64,000 nucleotides of DNA. Source: Scylla paramamosain. Taxonomy: Eukaryota; Arthropoda; Malacostraca; Decapoda; Portunidae. The stretch spans positions 7,304,501 to 7,368,500 of the forward strand of contig NC_087158.1 of assembly GCF_035594125.1 (NCBI RefSeq), given 5' to 3'. This document shows, piece by piece, positions 40,465-53,200 of this stretch. The first letter of the stretch is position 1. Each line of letters starts with the position of its first letter. A program made the position numbers and the translations under genes. The notes beneath the pieces were generated by a model that saw only the letters and a program-made list of their open reading frames with translations, had not been told where the DNA came from and made no database searches.

Positions 40465-40559
40465 GAGAGCTTTTCACATTCTTAGTTACCAAAACCCCAA
40501 ATTGCATGCAAAACCAGATTTATGTGGGAAAAAATGACATTCTCAGAAAGGTGTCTTTT
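40465..40559 (+). repeat. Monomer type M3
   Basis: 95 bases. Keywords are TTTTCACATTCTTAGTTACC, CCCCAAATTGCATGCGAAAC and GTGGGAAAAAAATGACATTA. A sub-type reading TTACGAAAATGCC instead of TTACCAAAACCCC appears in the HOR that follows each short inverted segment (near 4905, 19345, 48345, 56240, 62480). Confidence 0.85.
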
Positions 40560-40654
40560 GAGTGTTTTTCAGCGTGATAGGATATAAAGCACTAAAAAGC
40601 AGGGGAATCACATTAAATTCGAATAAAACCACTTTTTACGAAGAATTTGCCCTT
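40560..40654 (+). repeat. Monomer type M4
   Basis: 95 bases. Keywords are GAGCGTGTTAGGCAATAAAG, CACTAAAAAGCAGGGCAATC and ACCAAGAACTTGCCTT. M4 is the plus-strand monomer at the left edge of every short inverted segment, and the right edge of most of those segments rejoins the plus strand at the M3/M4 boundary. Confidence 0.85.
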
Positions 40655-40750
40655 AAGTGTTTTTGAGCTCCTTATATACCATAACGCTAAAACGCCTGCA
40701 AAACACACTTTATGGAGAAACAGAATAACATTACCAAAAACATGTATTTT
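40655..40750 (+). repeat. Monomer type M5
   Basis: 96 bases. Keywords are GAGCTCCTTATATACC, AAAACGCTAAAACGCATGC and TTTATGGAGAAACAGAATAA. Many copies read AACACTAAAACGC, a CpG to CpA change relative to AACGCTAAAACGC. Confidence 0.85.
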
Positions 40751-40847
40751 GAGTGTTTTTGGTCATGTTATATATAAAAACGCTTGAATACATAAAAAGA
40801 ACCTTATGTTTGGGAAACGAAAGGACATTACGAAAAACGTGTATTAT
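40751..40847 (+). repeat. Monomer type M6
   Basis: 97 bases. Keywords are GATCATGTTACCTATAAAAA, CGCTTAAATACATGC and GAAACGAAAGGACATTACG. In this copy the first keyword is GGTCATGTTATATATAAAAA. Junctions that jump from M6 directly into M3 occur near 21838 on the plus strand and 32934 on the minus strand. Confidence 0.85.
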
Positions 40848-40960
40848 GAGTGTTTTTAATTTCCTTAAATACCAAAAAGCTAAAACCCACAAATAACACT
40901 TTTTATCTAGAATAAATAAATAAATAAATAAAAAAAAATAAAAAATAGAAATTTTTTTTG
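40848..40960 (+). repeat. Monomer type M7 with A/T-rich linker
   Basis: About 113 bases. The front half is a normal monomer (AAGTTCCTTAAGTACC, then AAGCTAAAACCCACAAATAA). The back half (about 40909-40960) is replaced by an A-rich run with TAAA/AATA steps followed by a T-rich run. The linker is the most length-variable part of the HOR; the 95-bp TA tract at 38412 lies in the same position of its unit. It could be a slippage-prone or curved-DNA element, but no function can be read from it. Confidence 0.8.
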
Positions 40961-41051
40961 TCATTTATCTTCATAGGTACCGACATGACAAAATTCTGAG
41001 AAAATTCAGGGCAATTATATGATAAAAGAATATTATCAAAAAAGTTGATTT
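40961..41051 (+). repeat. Monomer type M8 (landmark monomer)
   Basis: About 91 bases, without a clear GAGTGTTTTT start because the T-rich linker takes its place. Keywords are TTCATAGGTACCGAGATGCC, AAAATTCTGCCAAAATTCAG and AAAGAACATTATCAAAAAAG. The body aligns with the ordinary monomer (TTATGTGG...AACATTATCA against TTATGTGG...GACATTACCA in M3). About 53 copies were located and used to phase the array. Confidence 0.85.
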
Positions 41052-41147
41052 TAGCTTTTTTTTTAACTGTTATGTACCAAACCCTAAAGAGCATGCAAAG
41101 CCTCCTATATGAGGAAATTCAATGACTTTACTAGAAATCTGTCTTTT
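41052..41147 (+). repeat. Monomer type M9
   Basis: 96 bases, opening with TTAGCTTTTTTT instead of GAGTGTTTTT. Keywords are TTCGGACTGTTATGTACC, CCTAAAGTGCATGCAAAGCC and GAGGAAATTAAACGAC, ending in CAGAAACCTGTCTTTT. The right ends of most short inverted segments lie in the reversed copy of this monomer. Confidence 0.85.
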
Positions 41148-41243
41148 GAGTGTTTTTAAGCATGTTAGGCACCAAAACGATAAATAATAATGAACTCACT
41201 CAATATGGGAATCCAAAACAAAATTACTTAAAACGTGTCTTCT
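41148..41243 (+). repeat. Monomer type M10
   Basis: 96 bases. Keywords are CAGCATGTTAGGCACC, AAAACGATAAATAATA, ACTCTATATGGGAATCC and AAAACAAAATTACTGAAAAC. Three sub-types mark HOR position: one reading ATGTGAATCC, one with an internal deletion of about 46 bases, and one whose boundary with M11 reads TTTTAAAAGATTTACG. Confidence 0.85.
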
Positions 41244-41331
41244 CAGTATTTTACGTAGAAAAACAATAAAACGGATGCAAACCAACCAATATCAAGAAAT
41301 AGAAAAAAAAATTACCAAAAAGGTACATTTT
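41244..41331 (+). repeat. Monomer type M11
   Basis: 88 bases, the shortest type. It opens CAGTGTTTTACGTAG instead of GAGTGTTTTTGAGC. Other keywords are AAAAACGCTAAAACGGATGC, AAACCAACCAATATGAAG and ACATTACCAAAAAGGTATAT. By eye it is among the best-preserved monomers across the window and keeps two CpG sites in most copies. Confidence 0.85.
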
Positions 41332-42544
41332 GAGTGTTTTTCAGCGTGTTACCTACAAAAAACGCGAAAATTAATGCAAAACTCTATATTGAGAAAGAAA
41401 GGGACATTCCGAGAAAAGTGTATAATAAGTTTTTTTTTATAGTTCAAAAGAACCACAAGGCAAAAAACGCAAAAACTCGTGTATATAGAGAAGTTTCCTA
41501 CATACCAAAATGCTGAAACTCATGAATAACACTCTTAATTGAAAAACAGAACAACCTTACTAAATGCGTGTATTTTGAGTGCTTTTCACATTCTTGATTG
41601 CGAAACCAGCTTTATGTGGTAAAAAAAAAAAAAAGGCATTTCCAGAAAAGTGTCTATTGAGTGTTTTTGAGCGTGATAGGCAGTAAAGCACTAAAAAGAA
41701 GGGCAATCACATTACATGGGAATAAAACCAATATTTACCAAGAACTTGCTTTAAAGTGTTTTTGAGCTCCTTATATACCAAAACGCTAAAACGCATGCAA
41801 AACTCACTTTATGAAGAAACAGAATAACATTACCAAAAACATGTATTTTGAGTGTTTTAGATCATGTTACCAATAAAACGATTAAATACATACTAAGAAC
41901 CATATTTGTGGGAAACGAAAGGACATTACGAGAAACGTGTATTATTAGTGTTTTTAAATTCATTAAGTACCAAAAACCTAAAAGCCACAAATAACTCTCT
42001 ATTGAGAAAAAACACTAATAATAATAAAACAAAATATTTTTTTTCTTTCTTATTTATCTTCACAAGTACCGAGATGCCAAAAATCGGGCAAAATTCATGA
42101 AATTTTGTGATATAAGAACATTATCAAAAAATTTAATTTTAGCTTTTTTTTCACTTTTATGTAGCAAACCCTAAATTACATGCAAAACAACCTATATGGG
42201 GAAATCAAACGTCTTTGCCTGAAAACTGTCTTATGAGTGTTTTTCAGCATGTTAGGCACCAAAACGATAAATAACATGGAAATCACTCTATATGGGAATC
42301 CAAAACAAAATTACTGAAAACGTGTCTTTTCGGTATTTACGTAGAAAAACGCTAAAACGGATGCAAACCAACCAATATGAAAAAAAAAAAAATAGAATAA
42401 CATTACCAAAAAGGTATATTTTGAGTCTTTTTGAGCGTGTTACCTAAAAAAAAGGTGAAAATGGATGCAAAGCACTCCCTATTCGGAAACAAAAGGACAT
42501 TACGAGAAACGTGTATAATAAGTTATTATTTTCGAGCAAAAGAA

Positions 42545-42568
42545 CTTGTGGTTCACAAGAACCACAAG
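42545..42568 (+). repeat. Hairpin-bearing M2 variant, copy 5
   Basis: Stems CTTGTGGTTC and GAACCACAAG with loop ACAA, preceded by TTATTATTTTCGAGC. The same M2 also carries the 6-base insertion TATACTCGTA at 42591. Confidence 0.88.
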
Positions 42569-42590
42569 GCAAAAAACACAAAAACTCGTG

Positions 42591-42600
42591 TATACTCGTA
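42591..42600 (-). other. TACGAGTATA insertion, site 3 (M2)
   Basis: The plus strand reads CGTGTATACTCGTATAAAG where sisters read CGTGTATATAAAG. Six bases are gained. A neighbouring ACTCGT makes local duplication possible at this site. Confidence 0.8.
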
Positions 42601-44945
42601 TAAAGAAGTTTCTTAGATACCAAAATGCTGAAACTCATGAATAACAATCTTAATTGAGAAACAGAACAACCTTACCAAAAGCTTGTATTTTCAGTGTTTT
42701 TCACATTCTTAGCAAAATCCCAAATAGCATGCGAAACTAGCTTTATGTGGGAAAAAAAAAATGACAATACCAGAAGTGTCTTTTGAGTGTTTTTGAGCAT
42801 GTTAGGCAATAAAGCACTAAAAAGCAGGGCAATCACATTACATGAGAATAAAACCAACTTTAACCAAGAACTTGCCATTATGTGTTTTTGAGGTCCTTAC
42901 ATAACAAAACGCTAAAACGCATGCAAAACACTCCTTTATGGAGAAGCAGAAAAACATTACAAAAAATATGTGTTTTATGTGTTTTTGATCATGTTACCTA
43001 TAAAAACGTTTAAATACATACAAAGATCCCTGTATTTGGGAAACGAAAGGACATTACGAGAAACGTGTATTATGACTGTTTTTAAGTTCCTAAGTACCAA
43101 AACGTTAAAACCCACAAATAACACACTTTAAAGAGAATAAAAAATAAAAAAATATATAAAAAAAATCACATTTTTTTGTATTGATTTCCATAAGTACCGA
43201 GATGCCAAAATTCTGCTAAAATTCAGTGAATTTATGTGAAAAAAGAAACATTATCAAAAAAGTTAATTATAGCTTTTTTTCGGATTGTTATTTACCAAAC
43301 CCTAAAGTGCATGCAAAGCCACCAATATGAGGAAATTAAACGACTTTACCAGAAACCTGTCTTTTCAGTGTTCTTCAGCATGTTAGGCACCAAACCTATA
43401 AATAATATGGAAGTCAGTCTATATGTGAATCCTAAACAAAATTACTGAAAACGTGTCTTCTCAGTGTTTTACGTAGAAAAAAACGCAAACACGGATGCAA
43501 AGCAACGAATTTAAAGAAATAGAATAACATTACCAAAAAGTGTTTGTGATGTAAAAGCACTCTATATTGGGAAGCAAAAGGACATTTAGAGAAACGTGTA
43601 TAATGATTGTTTTATAGTTTCACAAGAACCACAAGACAAAAAACGCAAAAACTCGTGTATATAGAGAAGTTTCTTACATACCAAAATGCTAAAACACTTT
43701 TAAATGAGAAACAGAGCTACCTTACCAAATGTGTGTATTTTGAGTGTTTTTCACATTCTTAGTTACGAAAATCCCAAATTACATGCAAAACTAGCTTTAT
43801 GTGGGAGAAAACTGACATTATCAGAAAAGTGTCTTTTTGAATGTTTTTGAGCGTGATATGCAACAAAGCACTAAAAAGCAGAATAATCACATTATATAGG
43901 AATAAAACCAACTTTTACGAAGAACTTGCCTTTAAGTCTTTTTAACTCTTTACATACCAAAACGCTAAAACGAATGCAAAACACCCTTTATTGAAAAACA
44001 GAAGAGCATTACCAAAAACCTGTATTTTGAGTGTTTTTGATCAAGTTAACTATAAAAACGCTTAAATACATGCAAAGAACCCTATGTCTGTGAAACGAAA
44101 GGACATTACGAGAATCGTGTATTATGATTGTTTTTAAGTTCCTTAAGTACCAAAAAACTAAAACCCACAAATAGAGAAATTTTTTTTTTTTTTTTTTTTT
44201 TATTCATCTACATAGGTATGAAGATGCCAAAATTCAGGCAAAATTCAGGAAAATTATGTAAAAAAAACATTATAAAAAAATTTTTTTTAGCTTTTTTCCT
44301 GAAATCTGTCTTTTGAGTGTTTTTCAGCAATTTAAACAATATTACTAAAAACGTGTCTTTTCAGTGATTTACGAAGAAAAACGCTAAAACGGATGTAAAC
44401 CAACCAATATGAAGAAATAGAATAACATGTTTTTCAGCTTGTTACCTACATAAAATGCGAAGATGGATGGAAAGCACTCTATATTGGGAAACAAAAGAAC
44501 ATTACGAGAAACGTGTATAATGAGTGTTTTATAGTTTCACACGAACCACAAGGCAAAAAACGCAAAAACTGGTGTATATAGAGAAGTTTCTTACATACCA
44601 AAATACTGAAATGCATGAATAACACTTTTAATTGAGAAACAGAGCTACCTTACCAAATGTGTGTATTTTGAGTTTTTTTCACATTCTTAGTTGCGAAAAT
44701 CCCAAATTACATGCGAAACTAGCTTTATGTAGGAAAAAAAAAGATATTACCAAAAGAGTGTCTTTTGAGTGTTTTTGAGCGTGATATGCAACAAAGCACT
44801 AAAAAGCAGAACAATCACATTACATGGGAATAAAACCAACTTTTACGAAGAACTTGCCTTTAAGTGTTTTTTTAAACTCCTTACATACCAAAACGCTAAA
44901 ACGCGTGCAAAACACTCTTTATGGAGAAACAGAGTAACATTACCT

Positions 44946-44967
44946 CACTCAACATGTATGTTGAGTG
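44946..44967. repeat. 10-bp fold-back hairpin at the M5/M6 boundary
   Basis: Stems CACTCAACAT and ATGTTGAGTG around GT. Sister copies read CCAAAAACATG then TATTTTGAGTG, which is only loosely dyad-symmetric. Here the left arm has been rewritten to match the right arm. Confidence 0.87.
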
Positions 44968-45437
44968 TTTTTGATCAAGTTATTTATAAAAACGCTTAAA
45001 TACATGCAAAGAACTTCATATTTGGGAAACGAAAGGACATTAAGAGAAACGTTTATTTTGAGTGTTTTTAAGTTCCTTTTGTACCAAAAAAAGCTAAAAC
45101 CCACAAATAGCACTCTTTATAGAGAAAATAAAATAAAATAAAATAAAATATTTTTTTTTTTTTTTTGTTATTCATCTTCATAGATACTAAGATGCCAAAA
45201 TACTGGCAATATTCTTTGGGAATCGAAAACAAAATTACTGAAAAAGTGTCTTTTCGGTGTTTTACGTAGAAAAACGGTAAAACGGATGCAAACCAACCAA
45301 TATGAAGAAATAAAAATAGAATAACTTGTTACCTACAAAAAACGCGAAAATGGATGCAAATCACTCACTATTGGGAAAGAAAAGGACATTACGAGAAACG
45401 TGTATAATGAGTGTCTTATTATTTTCGGGCTAAAGAA

Positions 45438-45461
45438 CTTGTGGTTCACAAGAACCACAAG
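45438..45461 (+). repeat. Hairpin-bearing M2 variant, copy 6
   Basis: Stems CTTGTGGTTC and GAACCACAAG with loop ACAA, preceded by TTATTATTTTCGGGC. It follows an M8-to-M10 fusion near 45210, like the copies at 8939 and 53330. Confidence 0.88.
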
Positions 45462-46859
45462 GCAAAAAAAAATCGTGTATATAAAGAAGTTTCTTCGATA
45501 CCAAAATGCTGAAACTCATGAATAACAATCTTAATTGAGAAACAGAACAACATTACCAAATGCGTGTATTTTGAGTGTTTTTTCACATTCTTAGCAAAAC
45601 CCCAAATAGCATGCGAAACTAACTTTATGTTGGGAAAAAAATGAAATTACCAGAAGTGTCTTTTGAGTGTTTTTGAGCTTGTTAGGCAATAAAGCACTAA
45701 AAAGCAGGGCAATAATATTACATTGGAATGAAACCAAATTTTACCAAGAACTTACCTCGAAGTGTTTTTCAGCTCCTTACATACCAAATCGCTAAAACGC
45801 ATGCAAAACACTCCTTTATGGAGAAGCAGAATAACATTACTAAAAATAAGTGTTTTTGAGTGTTTTTTATCATGTTACCTATAAAAACGTTTAAATACAT
45901 GCAAAGATCCCTGTATTTGGGAAACGAAAGGACATTACGAGAAATGTGTATTATGAATATTTTTTAGTTCCTTAAGTACCAAAACGTTAAATTCTACAAA
46001 TAATACTCTTTATAGAGAGAAAAAAATAGCATTTTTATTTTTTTGTTATTGATGTTCATCGGTACCAAGATGCCAAAATTCTGCCAAAATTCAAGGAAAT
46101 TATGTGGAAAAAAGAACATTATCGAAAAAGTTAATTTTACCTTTTTTTTCGGAGTTAGTTACCAAATCATGAAGTGTATGCAAGCCACCTATTTGGGAAA
46201 ATTTTACGACTTTACAAGAAACCTGTCTTTTGAGTGTTTTTCCGCATGTTAGGCACCAAAACGATAAATAATTTGAAAGTCACTCTATATTTATATCCAA
46301 AACAAAATGACTGAAAACGTGTCTTTTAAAAGATTTACGTAGAAAAACGCTAAAACGGATGCAAACCAACCAATATGAAAAAATACAATAACATTACCAG
46401 AAAAGTATATTTTGTGTGTTTTTGAGCTTGTTACATAAAAAAAGACGCAAAAATGGTTGCAAAGCAGTGTATATTAGGAAAAAAAAAAAAGGACATAACG
46501 AGAAACGTGTATAATGAGTGTTTTATAGTTTCACCAAAATCACAAGGCAAAAAACGCAAAAACTCGTCTGTGTGGAGAAGTTTCTAAGTTACCAAAATGC
46601 TGAAACTCATGAATAACACTCTTAAGAAACAGAGCAACCTTACTAAATGCGTGTATTTTGAGTGTTTTTTATACATTTTTAGTTACCAAAACCCCTAATT
46701 CCATGCAAAACTAGCTTTATGTGGGAAAAAAATGACATTACTAGAAAAGTGTCTGAGTGTTTTTGAGCGTATTAGGCAATAAAGCACTAAAAAGCAAGGC
46801 AATCACATTACATGGGAATAAAACCAACTTTTACCAAGAACTTGCCTTTTATTATTTTT

Positions 46860-47286
46860 GACACGCATTTAGTAAGGTTGTTCCGTTTCTCAATTAAGAG
46901 TGTTATTCATGAGTTTCAGCATTTTGGTATGTAGAAAACTTCTCAATATACACGAGTTTTTGCGTTTTTTGCCTTGTAGTTTTTTAGAACTATAAAACAT
47001 TCATTATACACTTTTCTCGCAATGTCACTTTATTTCCCAATATAGAGTGCTTTGTATCAATTTTTGGTAATGTTTTTCTGCTTCTTCATTTTGGTTGGTT
47101 TGCATCAGTTTTAGCGTTTTTCTACGTAAAACACTGAGAGGCACGTTTTTAGTCATTTTCTTTTGGATTCCCACATAGAGTGAGATCCTTATTATTTATC
47201 GTTTTGGTGCCTATAATGCTGAAAAACACTCAAAAGACAGATTTTTGGTAAGGTCTTTAATTTACTCATATGCGAGGCCTTGTATG
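46860..47286 (-). repeat. Short inverted segment, copy 5 (about 427 bp)
   Basis: Left junction ATTTTTGACACGCATTTAG; right end in reversed M9 (CTCATATGCGAGGCC), followed by plus-strand CCTTTGAGTGTTTTTTAG. The reversed M2 is complete. Reversed M1 is shortened near 47060, where ATCAATTTTTGGTAATG skips part of M1. CTCATATGCGAGGCC is shared with copy 6 only, so copies 5 and 6 are the closest pair. Confidence 0.88.
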
Positions 47287-50200
47287 CCCTTTGAGTGTTT
47301 TTTAGTGTATTACGCAATAAAGCACTAAAAGGAAGGGCAATCACATTACATTGGAAAAAAAAAAACAAATTTTACCAAGAACTTGCTTGCCTTTAAGTGT
47401 TTATGAGCTCCTTACATACCAAAACGGTAAAACGTATGCAAAATAAATTTTATGGAGAAAAAGAATAATATTAGCAAATACATGTATTTTGAGTATTTTT
47501 GATCATGTTATCTATAAAAACGATTAAATACATGCAAAGACCCTTATGTTTGGGAAACGAAAGGACATTACGAGAAACGTGTATTATGAGTGTTTTTTTT
47601 AATTTCCTTCAGTACCTAAAAGCTAAAACCCACAAATAACACTCTTTATTTAGAAAAAAAATAATAATAAACAAAAAAATAACAAAATGTGAATTTTCTT
47701 TTTTTTTTAATTCATCCAAATAGGTACCGAGATGCCAAAATTCTGCCAAAATTCAGGGAATTTATGTGGGAAAAAGAACATCATCAAAAAAGATAATTAT
47801 AGCTTTTTTTCGGATTGTTATGTACCAAACCCTAAAGTGCATGCAAAGCCACATATATAGGGAAGTTAAACGACTTTACCAGAAACCTGTTTTTTCAGTA
47901 TTTTTCAGCATGTTAGGCACCAAAACGATAAATAATGTGGAAGTCAGTCAATATGTGAATCCAAAACAAAATTAATGAAAACGTGTCTTTTCAGTGTTTT
48001 ACGTAGAAAAACGATAAAGCGGATGCAAACCAAGCTATATGAAGAAACAGAATAACATTACTAAAAAGATATATTTTGAGTGTTTTTGAGCTTAACTACA
48101 AAAAATGAAAAAAAATGGATGTAAAGCATTCTATATTAGGAAACAAAAGGACATTACGAGAAACGTGTATAATGAGTTTTTTTATAGTTTTAAAAGAACC
48201 ACAAGGGAATAAAGGCAAAAAATCGTATATATAGAGAAATTTCTTACATACCAAAATGATGAAATGCATGAATAACACTTTTAATCGATAAACAGAACTA
48301 CCGTACCAAATTGTATTTTGAGTGTTTTTCACATTCTTAATTACGAAAATGCCAAATTACATGCGAAACTACCTTCATGTGGGGAAAAAAAATGACATTA
48401 CCAAAAAATGTCTTTTTAGTGTTTTTGAGCGTGATATGCAACAAAGCACTAAAAAGCAGATTAATCACATTACATGGGAATAAAACTAACTTTTACGAAG
48501 TACTTGCCTTTAAGTGTTTTTTAACTCCTTACATACCAAATCGCTAAAACGCACACAAAACACCCTATATGGAGAAACAGAATAACATTACCAAAAACAT
48601 GTATTTTGAGTGTTTTTGATCATGTAACCTATTAAAATGCTTAGATACATGTAAAGAACCCTATGTTTTTATAACAAAAAGGATATTACAAAAATCGTGT
48701 ATTATGAGTGTTTTTAAGTTCCTTAAGTACCAAAAAGCTAAAACCCACAAATAACTCTTTATAGAGAGAAAAAAAATTTTTTTTTTTTTTGTTAATCATC
48801 TTCATAGGTACCGAAATGCCAAAATTCTGGCAAAATTCTTGAAAATTTTGTAAAAAAAAAAATTCATTATAAAAAATAATTTTTGCTTTTTCCGAAGTTA
48901 TGTACAAATTCTGAAGTGCATGCAAATCGACCTTTATGGGGAAATTACACGACTTTACCAGAAACCTGTCTTTTGACTGTTTTACAGCAATTTCAACAAT
49001 ATTACTTAAAACGTGTCTTTTCAGTGATTTACGTAGAAAAACGCTAAAACGGATGCAAACCAACCAATATGAAGAAATGGAATAACATTTTCCAAAAAGA
49101 TATATTTTGATGTGTTTTTGACCTTGTTACCTACAAAAAATGCAAAAATGGATGGAAAGCACTTAATATTGGCAAAGAAAAGGACATTACGAGAAACGTG
49201 TATGAGTGTTTTATAGTTTGACAAGAACCACAAGGTAAAAAACTCAAAAACTCTTATACATAAAGAAGTTTCTTACATACCAAAATGTTGAAACTCATGT
49301 ATAACACTTTTAGTTAAGAAATAGAATAACCTTACTAAATGCCTGTGTTTTGAGTTTTTTTTCACATTCTTAGTTACCAAAACACCAAATTCCATCCAAA
49401 CTAGCTTTATGTGGGAAAAAAATGATATTACCAGAAAAATGTCTTTTGAGTGTTTTTGATCGTGTTAGGCAATAAAGCACTAAAAAGTAGGGCAAGCACA
49501 TTACATGGGAATAAAAACAACTTTTACCAAGAACTTGCTTTTAAGTGTTTTTGAGCTCATTACATACCAAAACGATAAAACGCATACAAAACATCTTTTA
49601 TGGAGAAACAGAATAAAATTATCAAAAACATATATTTTGATTGTTTTTGATCATGTTATCTATAAAAACGCTTAAATACATGCAAAGAACCTTATGTTTG
49701 TGAAACGAAAGTACATTACGAGAAATGTGTATTATAAGTGTTTTTAAGTTACTTAAGTACCAAAAAGCTAAAATCCGCAAATAACACTCTTTATTTAGAA
49801 AAAAAAAGTAAGAAAATAAAAAAAAAATAGGATTTTTTTTTATTCATCTTCATAGGTACCGAGATGCCAAAATTCTGAGGAAATTCAGTGCTATTATATC
49901 ATAAAACAAAAATTATCAAAAAAATTAATTTTAGCTTTTTTTTTCGGACTGTTATGTACCAATCCCTAAAGTGCATCCAAAGGCTCATATATGAGAAAAT
50001 TAAACGACCTTACCAGAAATCTGTTTTTTGAGTGTTTTTAAGCATGTTAGGCACCAAAACGATAAATAATAGGGAACTCACTCTATATGAGAATCCAAAA
50101 TAAAATTGCTGAAAACGTTTTTTTCTTTGTTTTACATAGAAAAACGCCAAAACAGATGCGAACCTACCAATATTAAGAAATAGAAAAACATTTCCAAAAA

Positions 50201-53200
50201 GGTATATTTTCAGTGTTTTTGAGCTTTTTACCTACAAAAAACGCGAAAATTAATACAAAGCACTCTATATTCGGAAACAAAAGGACATTGCAAGAAAAGT
50301 GTATAATGAGTGTTTTATACTTCAATAGAACCAAAAGACAAAAAACGCAAAATGCTAAAACTCATGTATAACACTTTTAATTGAGAAACAGAACAACCTT
50401 ACTAAATGCGTGTATTTTGAGTGCTTTTAACATTCTTAATTACTAAAACCCCAAATTGCATGCGAAAATAGATTTGTGGGAAAAAAAATGATTTACCAGA
50501 AAAGTGTCTTTTGAGTGTTTTTGAGCGTGATAGAGAATAAAGCACTATAAAGGAGTGCAATCACATTACATTGGAGTAAAACGAATTTTTACCAAGAACT
50601 TGCCTTTAAGTTTTTTTGAGCTCCTTATATACCAAAACATTAAAACGCATGCAAAACACACTTTATGGTTAAACACAATAACATTACCAAAAACATGTAT
50701 TTTGAGTGTTTTTGATCATGTTACCAATAAAAACGCTTAAATACATGCAAAGAACACTATTTTTGGGAAACGAAAGGAGATTACGAGAAACGTGTATTAT
50801 GAGTGTTTTTAAGTTCATTAATTACCAAAAAGCTAAAAGCCACAAATAACACACTTTATTGAGAAACAATAAATAAATAAAAAAAATACAATATTTGTTT
50901 TCTTTCTTATTCATCTTCACAGGTACCGATATGCCAAAATTCGGGCAAAATTCAGGAAATTATGTGAAATAAGAACATTATCAAAAAAGATAAATTTAGT
51001 TTTTTTTCGGACTATTATGTACCAAACCCCTAAAGTGCATGCAAAGCCACCTATAAGGGTAAATTAAACGTCTTTGCCAGAAAACGGTCTTATGAGTGTA
51101 TCCCAGCATCTTAGGAACCAACATGGAAGTCAATCTATATGGGAATCCAAAACAAAATTACTAAAAACGTGTCTTTTCCGTGTTTTACGTAGAAAAACAC
51201 TAAAACGGATGCAAACTAACCAATATGAAGAAATAAAATAACATTACCAAAAACGTATATTTTGAGTGTTTTTGAAATTTTTACCTACAAAAAAACGCGA
51301 AAATGGATGGAAAGCACTCTATATTAGGAAGCAAAAGGACATTTCGAGAAACGAGTATAATAAGTGTTTTATAGTTTCACAAGAACTATAAAACGTAAAA
51401 TCTCGTGTATACAGAGAAGTTTCTTACATTCTAAAATGATGAAACTCTGAAACAACACTCTTAAATGAGAAACAGAACAATCTTACTAAATGCGTGTATT
51501 TTGAGTGCTTTGCACATTCTTAGTTACCAAAACCCCAAATTGTATGCGAAACCAGCTTTATGTGAGAAAAAAATGACATTACCAGAAAAAATGTCTTTTG
51601 AGTGTTTTTGAGCGTGTTAGGCAATAAAGTACTAAAAAGCAGGGCAAACACATTATATTGAAATAAAACCAATTTTTAACAAGAACGTACCTTTAAGTGT
51701 TTTTGAGCTCCTTATATACCAAAACACTAAATTGCATGCAAAACGAGCTTGATGGTGAAACAAAAAAACATTACCAAAAACATGTATTTTGGGTGTTTTT
51801 GATGATGTTACCAATAAAAACACTTAAATACATGCAAAGAACCCTATTTTTGGGAAACGAAAGGACATTACGAGAAGCGTGTATTATGAGTATTTTTAAG
51901 TTCCTTAAGTACCAAAAAACTAAAACCCACAAATAGAGAAAAAATAAATTTAAAAAATACAATTTTTTGTTGTTATTCATCTACATAAGTATGAAGATGC
52001 CAAAATTCAGGTAAAATTCAGGGAAATTATGTAAAAAAAACATTATAAAAAAATTTTTTTTACCTTTTATCCGGAATTATGTACCAAACCCATAAGTGCA
52101 TGGAAAGCCACCTATATGGGGAAATTACACGACTTTACCAGAAATCTGTCTTTTGAGTGTTTTTCAGCAATTTCAACAATATTATTGATAACGTTTCTTT
52201 TCAGTGATTTACGAAGAAAAACGCTAAAACGGATGCAAACCAACCAATATGAAGAAATAGAATAACATTATCAAAAAGATATATTTTGAGTGTTTTCAGC
52301 TTGTTACCTACAAAAAATGCGAAAATGGATGGAAAGCACTCTATATTAAGAAACAAAAGAACATTACGATAAACGTGTATAATGAGTGTTTTATAGATTC
52401 TCACGAACCACAAGGCAAAAAACGCAAAAACTCGTGTATATAAAGAAGTTTCTTACATACCAAAATGATGAAATGCATGAATAACACTTTTAATTGAGAA
52501 ACAGATCTACCTTACCAAATGTGTGCATTTTGAGTGTTTTTCACATTCCTAGTTACGAAAATCCCAAATTACATGCGAAATTAGCTTTATGTGGGAAAAA
52601 AAAATAAAAGATATTACCAGAAAAGTGTCTTTTGAGTGTTTTTCAGCGTGATATCCAACAAAGCACTAAAAAGCAGAACAATCACATTACATGGGAATAA
52701 AACCAACTTTTACAAAGAACTTGGCTTTAAGTGTTTTTTTTTCACTCCTTACATACCAAAACGCTAAAACGCCTGCAAAACATCCTTTATGGAGAAACAG
52801 AGTAACATTACCAAAAAGATGTATTTTGAGTGTTTTTGATCATGTTATTTATAAAAACGCTTAAATACATGCAAAGAACCTTATGTTTGGGAAACGAAAG
52901 GACATTACGAGAAACGTGTATTATGAGTGTTTTTAAGTTCCTTAAGTACCAAAAAAGCTAAAACCCACAAATAACACTCTTTATAGAGGGAAAAGAAAAG
53001 AAAAGAAAATATATATATTTTTTTTTTTTGTTATTCATCTTCATAGGTACTAAGATGCCAAAATTCTGGCAATATTCTTTGGGAATCGAAAACAAAATTA
53101 CTGAAAACGTGTCTTTTCGGTATTTTACGTAGAAAAACGCTAAAACGGATGCAAACCAACCAATATGATGATATAGAATAACATTACCAAAAAGGTATAT

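Larger units (their letters stand above)
40219..41331 (+). repeat. Reference higher-order repeat unit, M1-M11 (1113 bp)
   Basis: This is a complete, well-ordered HOR chosen as the reference. Each monomer was cut at its GAGTGTTTTT-like start. Lengths in order are 98, 148, 95, 95, 96, 97, about 113 (with linker), about 91, 96, 96 and 88 bases, which sum to 1113. The next M1 starts at 41332, so the unit closes on itself. Neighbouring units keep the same order, although many are truncated or fused elsewhere in the window. Confidence 0.9.
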
